64,000 bases of DNA from Cutibacterium equinum (GTDB lineage Bacteria > Actinomycetota > Actinomycetes > Propionibacteriales > Propionibacteriaceae): NCBI RefSeq assembly GCF_028021195.1, contig NZ_CP115668.1, positions 868,001 through 932,000 on the forward strand, written 5' to 3'. Of the stretch, positions 18,897 to 27,386 are shown piece by piece. Made by a program: the position numbers and the translations under genes. The notes below the pieces were generated by a model. That model was not told the origin of the DNA. It saw only the letters and a program-made list of their open reading frames with translations, and ran no database searches. The first letter of the stretch is position 1. Each line of letters starts with the position of its first letter.

Positions 18897-19971
18897 ATCG
18901 AGCGTAGGAGTGTTGGTTTGGATGTGTATGCCCGGTCCGTGGTGGTGCATGTGATGGACGTCCAGACCGGAGGAGTCTTCAAGGCCAGGCTGTGTCCCGA
19001 TCCTGGGGGGAGGTGACGGCGTGGGTCACGGCTTTGCCCGGGCTAGCTGCGGTGATCTTGGAGGCTGGCCCGACCGGTTATGGGCTGGCTCGAACTCTCC
19101 TGTGGTACGGCATCCGGACGGTCGTCGCGGCCCCGTCCAAGTTGCAGCGGCCTTCGGGGGCGAGGGTGAAGACTGATGCGATTGACGCCGAACACCTGTC
19201 GACCCTGTTGCGGCTGGATGGGTTCACTGCAGTCACTGTCCCCGACGAGTTCACCGAGGCTGCCCGCGGCCTCGTCAGGGCTCGGGAAGACTGCCGCAGT
19301 GACCTGATGCGAGCCTGTCATCGAGGCTCGAAGCTCCTGGCGCGTCATGGGGTCGTCTACTCGGGTGGGTAGGCCTGGAGTAACGCGCATGATGCTTGGC
19401 TTCAGCGGTAACGGTTCGACTCTGTGCTGGTCCAGGCCGCGTTCGATGAGGCCTATGACAGTGTGATCACGATCACGGCGCGCCGATTGTCTCGACCAGC
19501 GCATCACCGTCATGGCCCAGAACAGCCTGTGGGCCGACACGGTTCACCGGCTTGGCTGCCTGCGGCCAATCTCGACCCTGACCGGGTTTGGCCTGGTGGT
19601 CGAGATCGGCGACTGGGCCAGGTTCACTGGCAACTCGATTGGCTCGTTCGTCGGTGTGGTCCCGTCGGAGAACTCCTCGGGGCAGTCATGATCGCCGGGC
19701 CGATCACGAAGACCGGTAACGGTCATGCCGCCGGCTGCTGGTCGAGGCCGTGTGGCACCACCAGCACCGTTACGTGGCGGGCACGACGATGCGTGAGCGT
19801 TGGGACCTCGCATCCCCAGCGGCCCGGGCCCGCGGTGACCTGGGCAACCGTCGTCTCCACTACCGCTGGGACCAGTTCACGAAGCGTAGCAAGCCCAGCA
19901 ACGTCGCCGATGCTGCGATCGCCCGCGAGTTGGCGGGTTGGTGCTGGTCGCTGGCTGTCCTCGAGGAATAA
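18897..19971 (+). pseudogene. IS110-family transposase remnant with several frameshifts
   Basis: Pieces of one IS110 transposase are spread over all three forward frames. VGLDVYARSVVVHV holds the first catalytic Asp. EAGPTGYGLARTLLWYGI and APSKLQRPSGARVKTDAIDAEHL hold further DEDD residues (18992-19372). Later pieces are DSVITITARR, LGCLRPISTLTGFGLVVEIG and the C-terminal ITKTGNGHA and ARELAGWCWSLAVLEE (to 19971). Shifts are needed near 19005, 19485 and 19690, and a stop interrupts at 19370. The gene is dead. IS110 elements lack long inverted repeats, so its ends cannot be fixed by eye. Confidence 0.78.
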
Positions 19972-20220
19972 CCGGCTCGAGGCTCACACACTTGGCTCGA
20001 AGACCGGCCGGTCACGGGGTGAGGTAGCGACCGGAACGACCCGCGATACACCATGAGCAGCCGACACCAACGTGTCGGCGATGCTCGATCCTAGACGCGC
20101 GTGAGGTTGCGAGCCGAAAACATCGTCCTGCGGTATCCAGCCCGCGAATATCAGACTGACATGGCCGTGGTACAGACACGCGGAACCCCTGACCACAACC
20201 ACTTCGGGTTAACACAAGGC
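19972..20220. other. Flank of the IS110 remnant, no gene seen
   Basis: This is probably the 3' non-coding tail of the IS110 element followed by old chromosomal DNA. Short open frames on both strands have no recognisable content. Confidence 0.45.
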
Positions 20221-20253
20221 AGGCGCCGCCAGACATCCAGCCCGGTGGCGCCT
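20221..20253 (-). terminator. Terminator of the sugar ABC importer operon
   Basis: A 10-bp stem (20221-20230 with 20244-20253, one G-T pair) has a 13-nt loop. Read on the reverse strand it is followed by a T-rich tail (TGCCTTGTGTT). It lies ~100 bp after the last permease gene. Confidence 0.6.
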
Positions 20254-20355
20254 CGTCCTGCCCTCTTGACAAAGCCTGCACCCATACCAGGTGTTGCGGT
20301 GCATGACGTTGGTTACGCGCCGGGGTGTGAGGGGCACGGATCGAGGTGGGAGGTC

Positions 20356-21210
20356 TCAGTCCATGCCAGAGGTCTCCAAGCCCTGCACCAGATAGCGCTG
20401 CAGGACGAGGAAAACGATGACGACCGGCACGATCGCCACCAAGGCTCCGGCGAACAACTTGGGGTAATTGACTCCCTGGCTCGTCATGAATCGGCTCAAG
20501 GTGAGCTGGATGGTCATGGTGTTGTCGCGGGCCACCAGAAGTGGCCACAGGAAGGAGTTCCAGGCACCGATGAAGGTGATCGTCGTCACGGCCGCGATGA
20601 TTCCCTTGGAATTGGGGACGACTATGCGCCACATCGTCGTCCACGGGTTGGCTCCGTCGAGATTCGCGGCCTCTTCCAGCTCGTGGGGGAACTCCAGCAG
20701 GGACTGTCGGAACATGTAGGTTGCGAAGGCCGAGAACATCATCGGGATGATGAGGCCTCGGTAGGAATCGATCCACCCGAACCGGGTCGTCATGATGAAA
20801 CTCGGCACGAAGGTGACGGCAGTCGGCACCATGAGGGTGAGCACCGTCAGCCGTAGCACCACTGTCGCGGCCTTGTTGGGGAACCTCGCCAGCCCGTAAC
20901 CAGCCATGAAACTGACGAGGACCGTCAGCAGCGTCTGGCCGACGGCCTGGATGGCCGAGTGGAGCATCGCTGCGGGCAGGTTGAGGTCAGTGTCGCTGAA
21001 CAGATCCCGCAGTACCGAGAAGTCGAGGTTGTCAGGCAGCCACGTCCATTCTGCGGCGACGAAGGCTTCCGAGCTGGTGAAGGCATTTCGGAAGATGACG
21101 TAGAAGGGCAGCAGGAACAGCAGGGCCAAGATGAACAGCACGACGATCTTGAGGCCGTGCAGGAATCTCCCGGAGCGGCCCGTGACCATGTGGGAACGTT
21201 CCTCAGCCAT
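20356..21210 (-). CDS. Carbohydrate ABC transporter permease, MalG type
   Basis: This CUT1-family inner-membrane permease has six predicted membrane segments. The EAA loop reads EEAANLDGANPWTTMWRIVV, which docks the ATPase subunit. RYLVQGLETSGMD near the C-terminus is typical (YxxGLxxGAxKG variant). 284 residues. It overlaps the upstream permease gene by 8 bp and is third in the order binding protein, MalF type, MalG type. Sugar specificity cannot be read from sequence. Confidence 0.9.
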   Translation of the reverse strand: MAEERSHMVTGRSGRFLHGLKIVVLFILALLFLLPFYVIFRNAFTSSEAFVAAEWTWLPDNLDFSVLRDLFSDTDLNLPAAMLHSAIQAVGQTLLTVLVSFMAGYGLARFPNKAATVVLRLTVLTLMVPTAVTFVPSFIMTTRFGWIDSYRGLIIPMMFSAFATYMFRQSLLEFPHELEEAANLDGANPWTTMWRIVVPNSKGIIAAVTTITFIGAWNSFLWPLLVARDNTMTIQLTLSRFMTSQGVNYPKLFAGALVAIVPVVIVFLVLQRYLVQGLETSGMD

Positions 21211-22207
21211 GGGACACCTCCTCGCGACGATCCTGGGCGGTCGGCGTGATGGCCTTCTTCTCGCGACGCTCCTGGCCGGTCACCAGCCAGTTCTGGGCCA
21301 GGCCGAACAGCACGATGATGCCGGTGACGATGACCGTTCCGGCCCCGCCCATGCCAAGATCCTGATCGGCCCCACCGACGCTGATGAGGTACAGGTGCAC
21401 CAGCGGGGGACGCGCGTACGGCGGATAGGTGCCCGAGGAGGACAACAGGTTGTAGAACTCGTCGAATGCCTGGAAAGCACCGATGAGCAGCAGCATGAGG
21501 ACCGCAGCGCTGACTGCGCGCAGTTGCGGCAGGGTGACGTGACGCAGGGTCGCCCACCGGCCCGCGCCGTCAATGGCAGCAGCTTCATAGGTGTCAGTCG
21601 GAATGCGGTTGAGACCGGCGATGAGCAGGATCATGTAGTAGCCGACCTGCAGCCACAGTCGCAGTGAGACCAGCGCGATCCAGTACCAGTAGCCCACCCC
21701 GGACAGCCAGTCGATGTTGCTGCCACCGACCTTGCGCAGCAGGGAGTTGACCAGGCCGAACCGTGCTCCGTTGAAGAAGCTGAGCCGCCAGACCATCGCC
21801 GCGACGACATAGGAACAGGCCGTCGGGATGAAGAAGGAGGAGCGGAAGAAAGCCCGCAAGGTGCCGACGTTGTTGAGTGCCAGCGCAAGGGCCAGGGAAC
21901 ACACGTAGGTGAGAGGGACGATGAACACCGCGAAGACGATGAAAACCAGCATCGACTTGCGGAACAAGGGGTCGGTCAACAGGTTCTGGTAGTTGGCGAA
22001 ACCGACGAACGTCGTGGGGGACAGGGTCGCCCGAGCATCGAAGAACGACAGGTAGGCGCTCCAGATAATGGGGATGCAGACGAAGATCAGCAGCCCGATC
22101 AGGAACGGCGCAACGAACAGGGCAAACCAGAGGTTACGTCCCTGGCGCCCCCGAACTCGCTGCCAGAAACTGCGGGGCGGGGGCTTCGAGAGTGTCGACG
22201 AACTCAC
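21203..22207 (-). CDS. Carbohydrate ABC transporter permease, MalF/UgpA type
   Basis: This 334-residue polytopic permease has an EAA motif, YEAAAIDGAGRWATLRHVTLP, in the cytoplasmic loop. PFLIGLLIFVCIPIIWSAYLS forms the first membrane helix. It overlaps the binding-protein gene by 4 bp. It forms the heterodimeric channel with the MalG-type protein. Confidence 0.9.
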   Translation of the reverse strand: MSSSTLSKPPPRSFWQRVRGRQGRNLWFALFVAPFLIGLLIFVCIPIIWSAYLSFFDARATLSPTTFVGFANYQNLLTDPLFRKSMLVFIVFAVFIVPLTYVCSLALALALNNVGTLRAFFRSSFFIPTACSYVVAAMVWRLSFFNGARFGLVNSLLRKVGGSNIDWLSGVGYWYWIALVSLRLWLQVGYYMILLIAGLNRIPTDTYEAAAIDGAGRWATLRHVTLPQLRAVSAAVLMLLLIGAFQAFDEFYNLLSSSGTYPPYARPPLVHLYLISVGGADQDLGMGGAGTVIVTGIIVLFGLAQNWLVTGQERREKKAITPTAQDRREEVSHG

Positions 22208-23496
22208 TTGTTGACGCGCTTGAGTTCAGCCTTGGCCGTCGACTGCACTCCCGCAAAGGCCGATTTCGGGTCTTCACCCTTCTTGACGACGTTCGTCAGC
22301 GCGGCGCTGTAGGCGTCGGAAATCTTGGAGGTCCAGAACAGGCTCGGGGCCTTGCCATACTTGTCGACCATCTTGGCGGCGTCCTTGCCGGGGCCGCTGT
22401 TGATCTGGGAGCACTTCTCGGTGAGGTCAGGCTGGGACGGGATGTGCGTTCCGAAGGAGTTGGCGAAGTCGACCTGCTTGTCAGTCTGATCGACCCACAG
22501 CCACTTGGCAAACTTCCGGGCAGCCTCGACGTCGTTGCTCGTCCCCTTGGCAGCGACACAGGAGCCGTAGGCACCGAAGGGGACGGCCTGCTTGCCGGAT
22601 GCGCCGATGGCCGGGAATGCGATGACGCCGAAGTCGTCCTGCCATTTCTTGGCGATGTCGCGGAGGGACCACAGGCCACCCCACTGCATGGCGGTCTCGC
22701 CGTTGACGAAGGGGGCGGGGTCGAACCAGTCCTTCGATGCGGCGGTCAGCAGAGCACCGGACTGGTGGAAGTCACGGTAGGCGGACACGGCGTCGAAGAA
22801 GGGTTGCTCCATGAAGGCGACGTCGGTGTGGTCGTCATTGAGCTGGTCGAAGCCGGAGGCCCAGATGAGGAGGTTGCCGAGCACACCGACGCCACCGTCG
22901 TTGCCGGCGAAGAACCCGCCCATGTCGTTGGTCTTGACGGCCTTGGCAGCCTCGACGAGTTGCTCGAAGGTGGTCGGGGCCGACAGCTTGGCCTTCTCCA
23001 GTACTGACTTGCGGTAGTAGAGCAGCTGCATGTCGACGACCTGGGGGATCGCGTAGATCTTGCCGTCGAGGGTCATACGATCCAGCACCGGCTGGGAGAA
23101 CGTGGACTTGGCGTCACCGATGGTGTCGGTGAGGTTAACGACCTGGCCCTTCTGGATCATGTCAAGGGTGGCGCCGTACTCGGACTCGAAGACATCGGGG
23201 ACGCCCGATCCGGACAGCAGGGTGGTGCCCAGCAGCTTCATGTAGTCGGTGCCGGGGTTCCATTTCACGGTGACCGAGGCGTCCTTGTAATCCTTGGCGT
23301 AGCGATTGACGGCTTCCTGGACACCTTTCTCGCCGTACTCGTGGTACCACTGGACGATCTTTCCGGAGCCACCCGACGTGGAGCTGGACTTCGAGCCGGT
23401 GGATACCCCACCGGTGTTCGACCCGCACGCGGTCAGGACGGCGGCAGTGGCCAGGCCGGCAGAGGCGCTGAGGAGACGACGGCGAGAGACATTCAT
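22204..23496 (-). CDS. Extracellular sugar-binding lipoprotein of an ABC importer
   Basis: This family-1 extracellular solute-binding protein of 430 residues starts RRRLLSASAGLATAAVLTAC. The Arg-rich n-region, hydrophobic core and LTAC lipobox show it is a lipid-anchored protein, and twin arginines are present. A Ser/Gly-rich linker follows. The body has FESEYGATLDMIQKGQVV and QWGGLWSLRD, as in maltose- and UgpB-like binding proteins. It is first in the operon. No MsmK/UgpC-type ATPase gene is present here, so a shared ATPase elsewhere is likely. Confidence 0.9.
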   Translation of the reverse strand: MNVSRRRLLSASAGLATAAVLTACGSNTGGVSTGSKSSSTSGGSGKIVQWYHEYGEKGVQEAVNRYAKDYKDASVTVKWNPGTDYMKLLGTTLLSGSGVPDVFESEYGATLDMIQKGQVVNLTDTIGDAKSTFSQPVLDRMTLDGKIYAIPQVVDMQLLYYRKSVLEKAKLSAPTTFEQLVEAAKAVKTNDMGGFFAGNDGGVGVLGNLLIWASGFDQLNDDHTDVAFMEQPFFDAVSAYRDFHQSGALLTAASKDWFDPAPFVNGETAMQWGGLWSLRDIAKKWQDDFGVIAFPAIGASGKQAVPFGAYGSCVAAKGTSNDVEAARKFAKWLWVDQTDKQVDFANSFGTHIPSQPDLTEKCSQINSGPGKDAAKMVDKYGKAPSLFWTSKISDAYSAALTNVVKKGEDPKSAFAGVQSTAKAELKRVNK

Positions 23497-23531
23497 GAAG
23501 GCAGCTTAAACCTCGAACTGTTGAAATTTCA
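23497..23531 (-). promoter_or_regulatory. Leaderless-type -10 and palindromic operator candidate upstream of the sugar importer
   Basis: On the reverse strand TAAGCT (23503-23508) is followed by 6 nt and the ATG. A perfect 10-bp palindrome, TGAAATTTCA (23522-23531), lies 13 bp further upstream, near where a -35 would be. This is a plausible repressor site, but no regulator gene is adjacent. Confidence 0.4.
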
Positions 23532-23648
23532 CCCGTCGCCCTTGGTGTTCGCCATTCGGATAGCCAGAAGGTGTGGTGGCTCGGCCCCACCCGCCCCAGA
23601 TGGCATCATGCAAGAGCGACATCTCAACCCCTGGGACTGAGGAGGACC

Positions 23649-24827
23649 ATGACGCCCCCAGACGGACACCTGCCAGCCCTCCAGCCCGCTGACGGGCCAT
23701 GGAGTATCTACGTGCACGTGCCGTTCTGCGCGTCTCGGTGTGGCTACTGCGACTTCAACACCTATGTCCTCTCGGCCATGGGGGATGATGCCGTCTCCGG
23801 TTACCTGGCCGCCGCTCATCGCGAGATGGATCGTGCTGCTCAGGTGTTGGGGCAGCGTCCGGCGGTGTCCACGATCTTCTTCGGTGGTGGGACTCCGACG
23901 ATGCTCACTGCCGATCAACTGGGGGAGCTCGTCGACCACGTGCGTACGGTGTGGGGGATTAACGACGATGCCGAGATCACCACGGAGGCCAATCCGGAAA
24001 CCCTCGACGAGGATGTGCTGTCCGGGTTGCTCGAGGCGGGGATCAACCGGTTGTCCATGGGTATGCAGTCCTCCGACGAGCACGTCCTGACGATCCTCGA
24101 TCGTCGTCACCGGCCCGGGCGTGCGGTGGAGATGGCGCAACTGGCCCGCCGGGTGGGATTTGACGACGTCAGTCTCGACCTCATCTTCGGCACTCCAGGT
24201 GAGGATCTGGACTCGTGGCGACGCAGCCTCGATGCGGCGTTGACGGCCGAGCCCGATCACGTCTCCGCCTATTCCCTCATCGTCGAGGAGGGCACCAGAC
24301 TGGCGGCACGCATTCGGCGTGGCGATGTGCCGATGACTGACGAGGACGACCTGGCCGACAAGTACCTCATCGCCGAGAAGACCCTCACCGAGGCGGGGTA
24401 CGTCAACTACGAGGTGTCGAACTGGGGCCGGCCCCGCAACGGTCGTGACCACCGGTGTCGTCACAACATGGCGTACTGGCTGGGACACGACTGGTGGGGG
24501 ATCGGTCCGGGAGCCCATTCGCACGTCAACGGGACACGGTGGTGGAACGTCAAGCACCCGGCGACGTATCGCAGCCGGTTGGCCGATGGTCGGCTGCCCG
24601 TCGAGGACCATGAGGTTCTTGACGCCCAACAGCGCCACGAGGAAACGGTGCTGTTGCGGCTGCGCCTGGCTGACGGGTTGGCCTTGTCCCAGTTGACGCC
24701 GGTGGAACGTCACCGGGCTGAGCAGATCGCAGAGCAGGGGCTTGGGGCATTTGAGGATGACTGCTTGGTCCTCAACCTGTCGGGTCGGATGGTGGCCGAC
24801 CGGATCATCACGGATCTGTTGATGTGA
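23649..24827 (+). CDS. hemW: HemW-type radical SAM protein (coproporphyrinogen-III-oxidase-like haem chaperone)
   Basis: The radical SAM cluster motif is CASRCGYCDF (CxxxCxxC) about 30 residues from the start, and IFFGGGTPTML is the GGGTP SAM-binding segment. The HemN_C domain follows. HemW-type proteins lack the extra N-terminal region of true HemN oxidases and act as haem chaperones, though they are often annotated as coproporphyrinogen oxidase. The ATG at 23649 is preceded by GAGGAGG. 392 residues. Placement before the hrcA-dnaJ cluster is a common bacterial arrangement. Confidence 0.9.
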   Translation: MTPPDGHLPALQPADGPWSIYVHVPFCASRCGYCDFNTYVLSAMGDDAVSGYLAAAHREMDRAAQVLGQRPAVSTIFFGGGTPTMLTADQLGELVDHVRTVWGINDDAEITTEANPETLDEDVLSGLLEAGINRLSMGMQSSDEHVLTILDRRHRPGRAVEMAQLARRVGFDDVSLDLIFGTPGEDLDSWRRSLDAALTAEPDHVSAYSLIVEEGTRLAARIRRGDVPMTDEDDLADKYLIAEKTLTEAGYVNYEVSNWGRPRNGRDHRCRHNMAYWLGHDWWGIGPGAHSHVNGTRWWNVKHPATYRSRLADGRLPVEDHEVLDAQQRHEETVLLRLRLADGLALSQLTPVERHRAEQIAEQGLGAFEDDCLVLNLSGRMVADRIITDLLM

Positions 24828-24876
24828 GCGTGTCGCGGTCCTACCGGGGATTTTTCGGCTGGTGATCGACGACGTG

Positions 24877-24911
24877 TTGTCATGGCCATGGGTGGCAATA
24901 CAGTGGCTACC
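24877..24911 (+). promoter_or_regulatory. Promoter for the DUF3097 gene, apparently leaderless
   Basis: TTGTCA (24877-24882), a 16-nt spacer and TACAGT (24899-24904) form the best -35/-10 pair in the window. The GTG start at 24912 follows the -10 by 7 nt, the spacing expected when transcription begins on the start codon. Confidence 0.6.
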
Positions 24912-25781
24912 GTGATCGACCGGTACTCCCACGATGTGCTCGCAAGCGGCTGGCGCACCTCTCACATGAAAAGCAGCGTAGACATGCCGTTGGAACTCGA
25001 CATGGTCGTCGAGGATCCCTCGAGCGGATATGTCGGGGCCGTCGTCGCGTGGCACAACGGCCTGGTTGTGCTCGAGGATCGCAAGGGCAAACGCAAGTCC
25101 TTCCCTATCGGTCCTGGGTTCTGGGTCGACGGCACACCCGTCACTCTGCGCATTCCCTCGCGTCAGGGCAGTGCGAGTATCACGCACACGGCGTCAGGAT
25201 CGGTTGCTGGGCCGGCCGAACCTGCCAGGGTCGCTCTTCCCAGCCGCATCTACGTCGAAGGTCGCCACGACGCCGAACTCGTCGAGAAGATCTGGGGTGA
25301 CGACCTGCGCCACGTCGGGGTCGTCGTGGAATACATGGGTGGTATGGACGATCTGGTTGGGATCGTCGCCGAGTTCAGGCCGGGGCCAGGGCATCGCCTG
25401 GGAGTGCTCGTCGACCATCTCGTGGCCGGGACCAAGGAATCCCGCGTGGCAGACGAGGTTCGGCGCGGAGGATATGGCGAGTACGTCATGATCACCGGCC
25501 ACCGGTTCATCGACATCTGGCAGGCCATCAAACCCGAGCGGATCGGCCGGAAGGAATGGCCGCAGGTTCCCATGGACGAGGACTTCAAGCTCGGCACCCT
25601 GAAACGCCTCGGCCTGCCGCACTCCACACAGGCCGACGTCGGCAAGGCCTGGCAGGCCATGTTGCACCGGGTGCGTGACTGGCACGACCTGGATCCGCGA
25701 TTCAACACCGAGATGGAGAAACTCATCGATTTCGTCACCTGTGACCACGTCGATGAGCTCGACGATGAGGAGATGGCATGA
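24912..25781 (+). CDS. DUF3097 family protein, TOPRIM-like
   Basis: This is an actinobacteria-restricted family of unknown biochemical role. The motif RIYVEGRHDAELVEKIWGDDL resembles the acidic first motif of TOPRIM domains, as in RNase M5 and DnaG. GVLVDHLVAG and VMITGHRFIDIWQAIKPE follow, as further conserved blocks. The GTG at 24912 is preferred over the ATG at 24882 because it matches the usual family N-terminus (DRYSHDVLASGWR) and sits just after a promoter. That start gives 289 residues. The stop overlaps the phosphatase ATG by 4 bp. Confidence 0.8.
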   Translation: MIDRYSHDVLASGWRTSHMKSSVDMPLELDMVVEDPSSGYVGAVVAWHNGLVVLEDRKGKRKSFPIGPGFWVDGTPVTLRIPSRQGSASITHTASGSVAGPAEPARVALPSRIYVEGRHDAELVEKIWGDDLRHVGVVVEYMGGMDDLVGIVAEFRPGPGHRLGVLVDHLVAGTKESRVADEVRRGGYGEYVMITGHRFIDIWQAIKPERIGRKEWPQVPMDEDFKLGTLKRLGLPHSTQADVGKAWQAMLHRVRDWHDLDPRFNTEMEKLIDFVTCDHVDELDDEEMA

Positions 25782-26539
25782 ACATTGACGCTCAGAGTGT
25801 CGGCGATCTCATCCGCGACGTCGCAGCCAGGGTCATCGATCCGCGGTTCCGGTCCTTGCAGGATCACCAGATCCACGAGAAGAAACCCGGTGACTTCGTC
25901 ACCGATGCCGATCGTCAGGCTGAGGAGGAGCTGGGTGCGGCGTTGATCGCGTATGCGGGTGGGGTTGTCGTCGGGGAGGAGGCCGCCTTCGCCGACCCGA
26001 CCATTCTCGACGCCCTTCCCGACGCCGACCTGGCCTGGGTCATCGATCCCATCGACGGCACGAGAAACTTCGTGCGCGGATCGGAGGACCACGGGGTGAT
26101 GCTCGCCCAGCTCAATCATGGCGAAACGGTGAGGGCCTGGATCTGGCAGCCCCAGCACGGCCACATGTGGTGTGCTGAGCGTGGCGCAGGGGTCACCTGT
26201 GACGGTGAGACGGTGAGACGAGGAGGCTCCCAGGTCCCGATTCGCGCCGCGACGACCCATGAGGCATACAAGATCGCCTCACCGCAGGTCGAGTGGCAGA
26301 TGTCGAAGTGGTGCTGCGCGGTGGACTACCCGCTGATCTGCCTGGGACAGACCGACGTCACCGTGTATCAACACTCCCATCCGTGGGATCACCTGGCTGG
26401 AGCCCTCATGGTGCGTGAGCTCGGTGGGGTCGTCCGCAGCGCCGATGGGGTCGAGTACGGGCCAGCCGGCATGGCGGGAAAGCTCGTCGTCGCGGCTGAT
26501 GAGCAGGCTTACCGGGTGGTCGCTGATCTGCTGGGTTGA
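25778..26539 (+). CDS. Inositol monophosphatase family phosphatase (HisN/SuhB-like)
   Basis: Mg-dependent sugar-phosphatase fold. Metal ligands are visible in VVGEEAAF (the GEE motif), WVIDPIDGTRNFVRG (DPIDGT) and the C-terminal HPWDHLAGALMVRELGG (WDxAxG variant). 253 residues. Substrate is uncertain: actinobacterial relatives include histidinol-phosphate phosphatase and inositol phosphatases. It is translationally coupled to the DUF3097 gene. Confidence 0.85.
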   Translation: MNIDAQSVGDLIRDVAARVIDPRFRSLQDHQIHEKKPGDFVTDADRQAEEELGAALIAYAGGVVVGEEAAFADPTILDALPDADLAWVIDPIDGTRNFVRGSEDHGVMLAQLNHGETVRAWIWQPQHGHMWCAERGAGVTCDGETVRRGGSQVPIRAATTHEAYKIASPQVEWQMSKWCCAVDYPLICLGQTDVTVYQHSHPWDHLAGALMVRELGGVVRSADGVEYGPAGMAGKLVVAADEQAYRVVADLLG

Positions 26540-26559
26540 GCGGTGTGGGGCGGCCGGCC

Positions 26560-27243
26560 TCAGGCCAGCTGGGGAGGAATGTGCTGGCCCACCGGGGTGA
26601 GGGGAATCTCGACGGGGATTCTCTCGGCCAGGTCGCCGCGTTGTTCCATGACGGCGACGGCATCGACTGGGCGCCCGTGGCCAGGCACGTAGACGCCCAC
26701 GCCATCGGTGCCCGTGATGACCGCGTCAATGGCGCGCGGCCAGCCTCGCACATCGGTTGTCTCGTCGGACTGTGGTGGCCCGGCGGTCTCGACCAGATCC
26801 CCGACGAAGGTCACCTTCTCCTCGCGGATGATGACGACGAGGTCCCCGTCGGTGTGTCCAGGGCCCGGGTGAATGACCTCGGCGCCGAGACCACCCAGAT
26901 CGACATAGGCCATCAGGGCGATGGGGTGGTCAACACGCAGGCCGGGGCAGTGAGCCACCGCAGCCTCGTGCATCCAGCTCTGGGCCCCATCAATTCCTGC
27001 AAGTCCGCCACTGTGGTCATCGTGGTGGTGGGTGACGACGACCCGATCGACCGGGCGGCCCAGCATGGCTGCTGCCGACATTGCCAGGCGTGCCCCCTGC
27101 TCAGGAGAGGATCCAGTGTCGATGAGGAGAACGTGATCGTCGCCGGCCACCAATCCACAGGTGACGGTTTCCGGTTCGATCGTCGTCGTCCACACTCTGG
27201 CCGTCAGAGCGGTCCACTCGGGATTCTGGGGATTGGTCGACAT
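26560..27243 (-). CDS. MBL-fold metallo-hydrolase
   Basis: The metallo-beta-lactamase fold is shown by THHHDDHSGG (HxHxDH), the later GPGHTDGDLVV (His ligand) and LIDTGSS near the N-terminus. A further His is in YVPGHGRPVD. 227 residues, with the ATG at 27243; the frame extends upstream but that would run through the CIRCE-hrcA promoter area. Substrate unknown; relatives include glyoxalase II-like and quinone-related hydrolases. Confidence 0.85.
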   Translation of the reverse strand: MSTNPQNPEWTALTARVWTTTIEPETVTCGLVAGDDHVLLIDTGSSPEQGARLAMSAAAMLGRPVDRVVVTHHHDDHSGGLAGIDGAQSWMHEAAVAHCPGLRVDHPIALMAYVDLGGLGAEVIHPGPGHTDGDLVVIIREEKVTFVGDLVETAGPPQSDETTDVRGWPRAIDAVITGTDGVGVYVPGHGRPVDAVAVMEQRGDLAERIPVEIPLTPVGQHIPPQLA

Positions 27244-27320
27244 GGCCACCAGTGTGGCACGTCTGGGGAAATGCGCTGCCAGCGAGAGAAGCAGAAGGAT
27301 TCCAGACGAACGCGATAAAG

Positions 27321-27345
27321 TGGCACTCGGCACCTGAGAGTGCCA
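27321..27345. promoter_or_regulatory. CIRCE operator (HrcA binding site)
   Basis: TGGCACTC, a 9-nt spacer and GAGTGCCA form a perfect inverted repeat. This fits the CIRCE consensus (TTAGCACTC-N9-GAGTGCTAA) in its high-GC form. It lies 42 bp before the hrcA GTG, consistent with autorepression of the hrcA-dnaJ unit and heat induction. Confidence 0.9.
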
Positions 27346-27386
27346 AAGTGAGGCTTGTACCCGATGAGGTCGCGTGAGGAGGGATT

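Noticed and set aside
23529-25187. 552-codon reverse open frame over hemW
   Set aside because: Shadow of hemW and the DUF3097 gene; low-complexity product.
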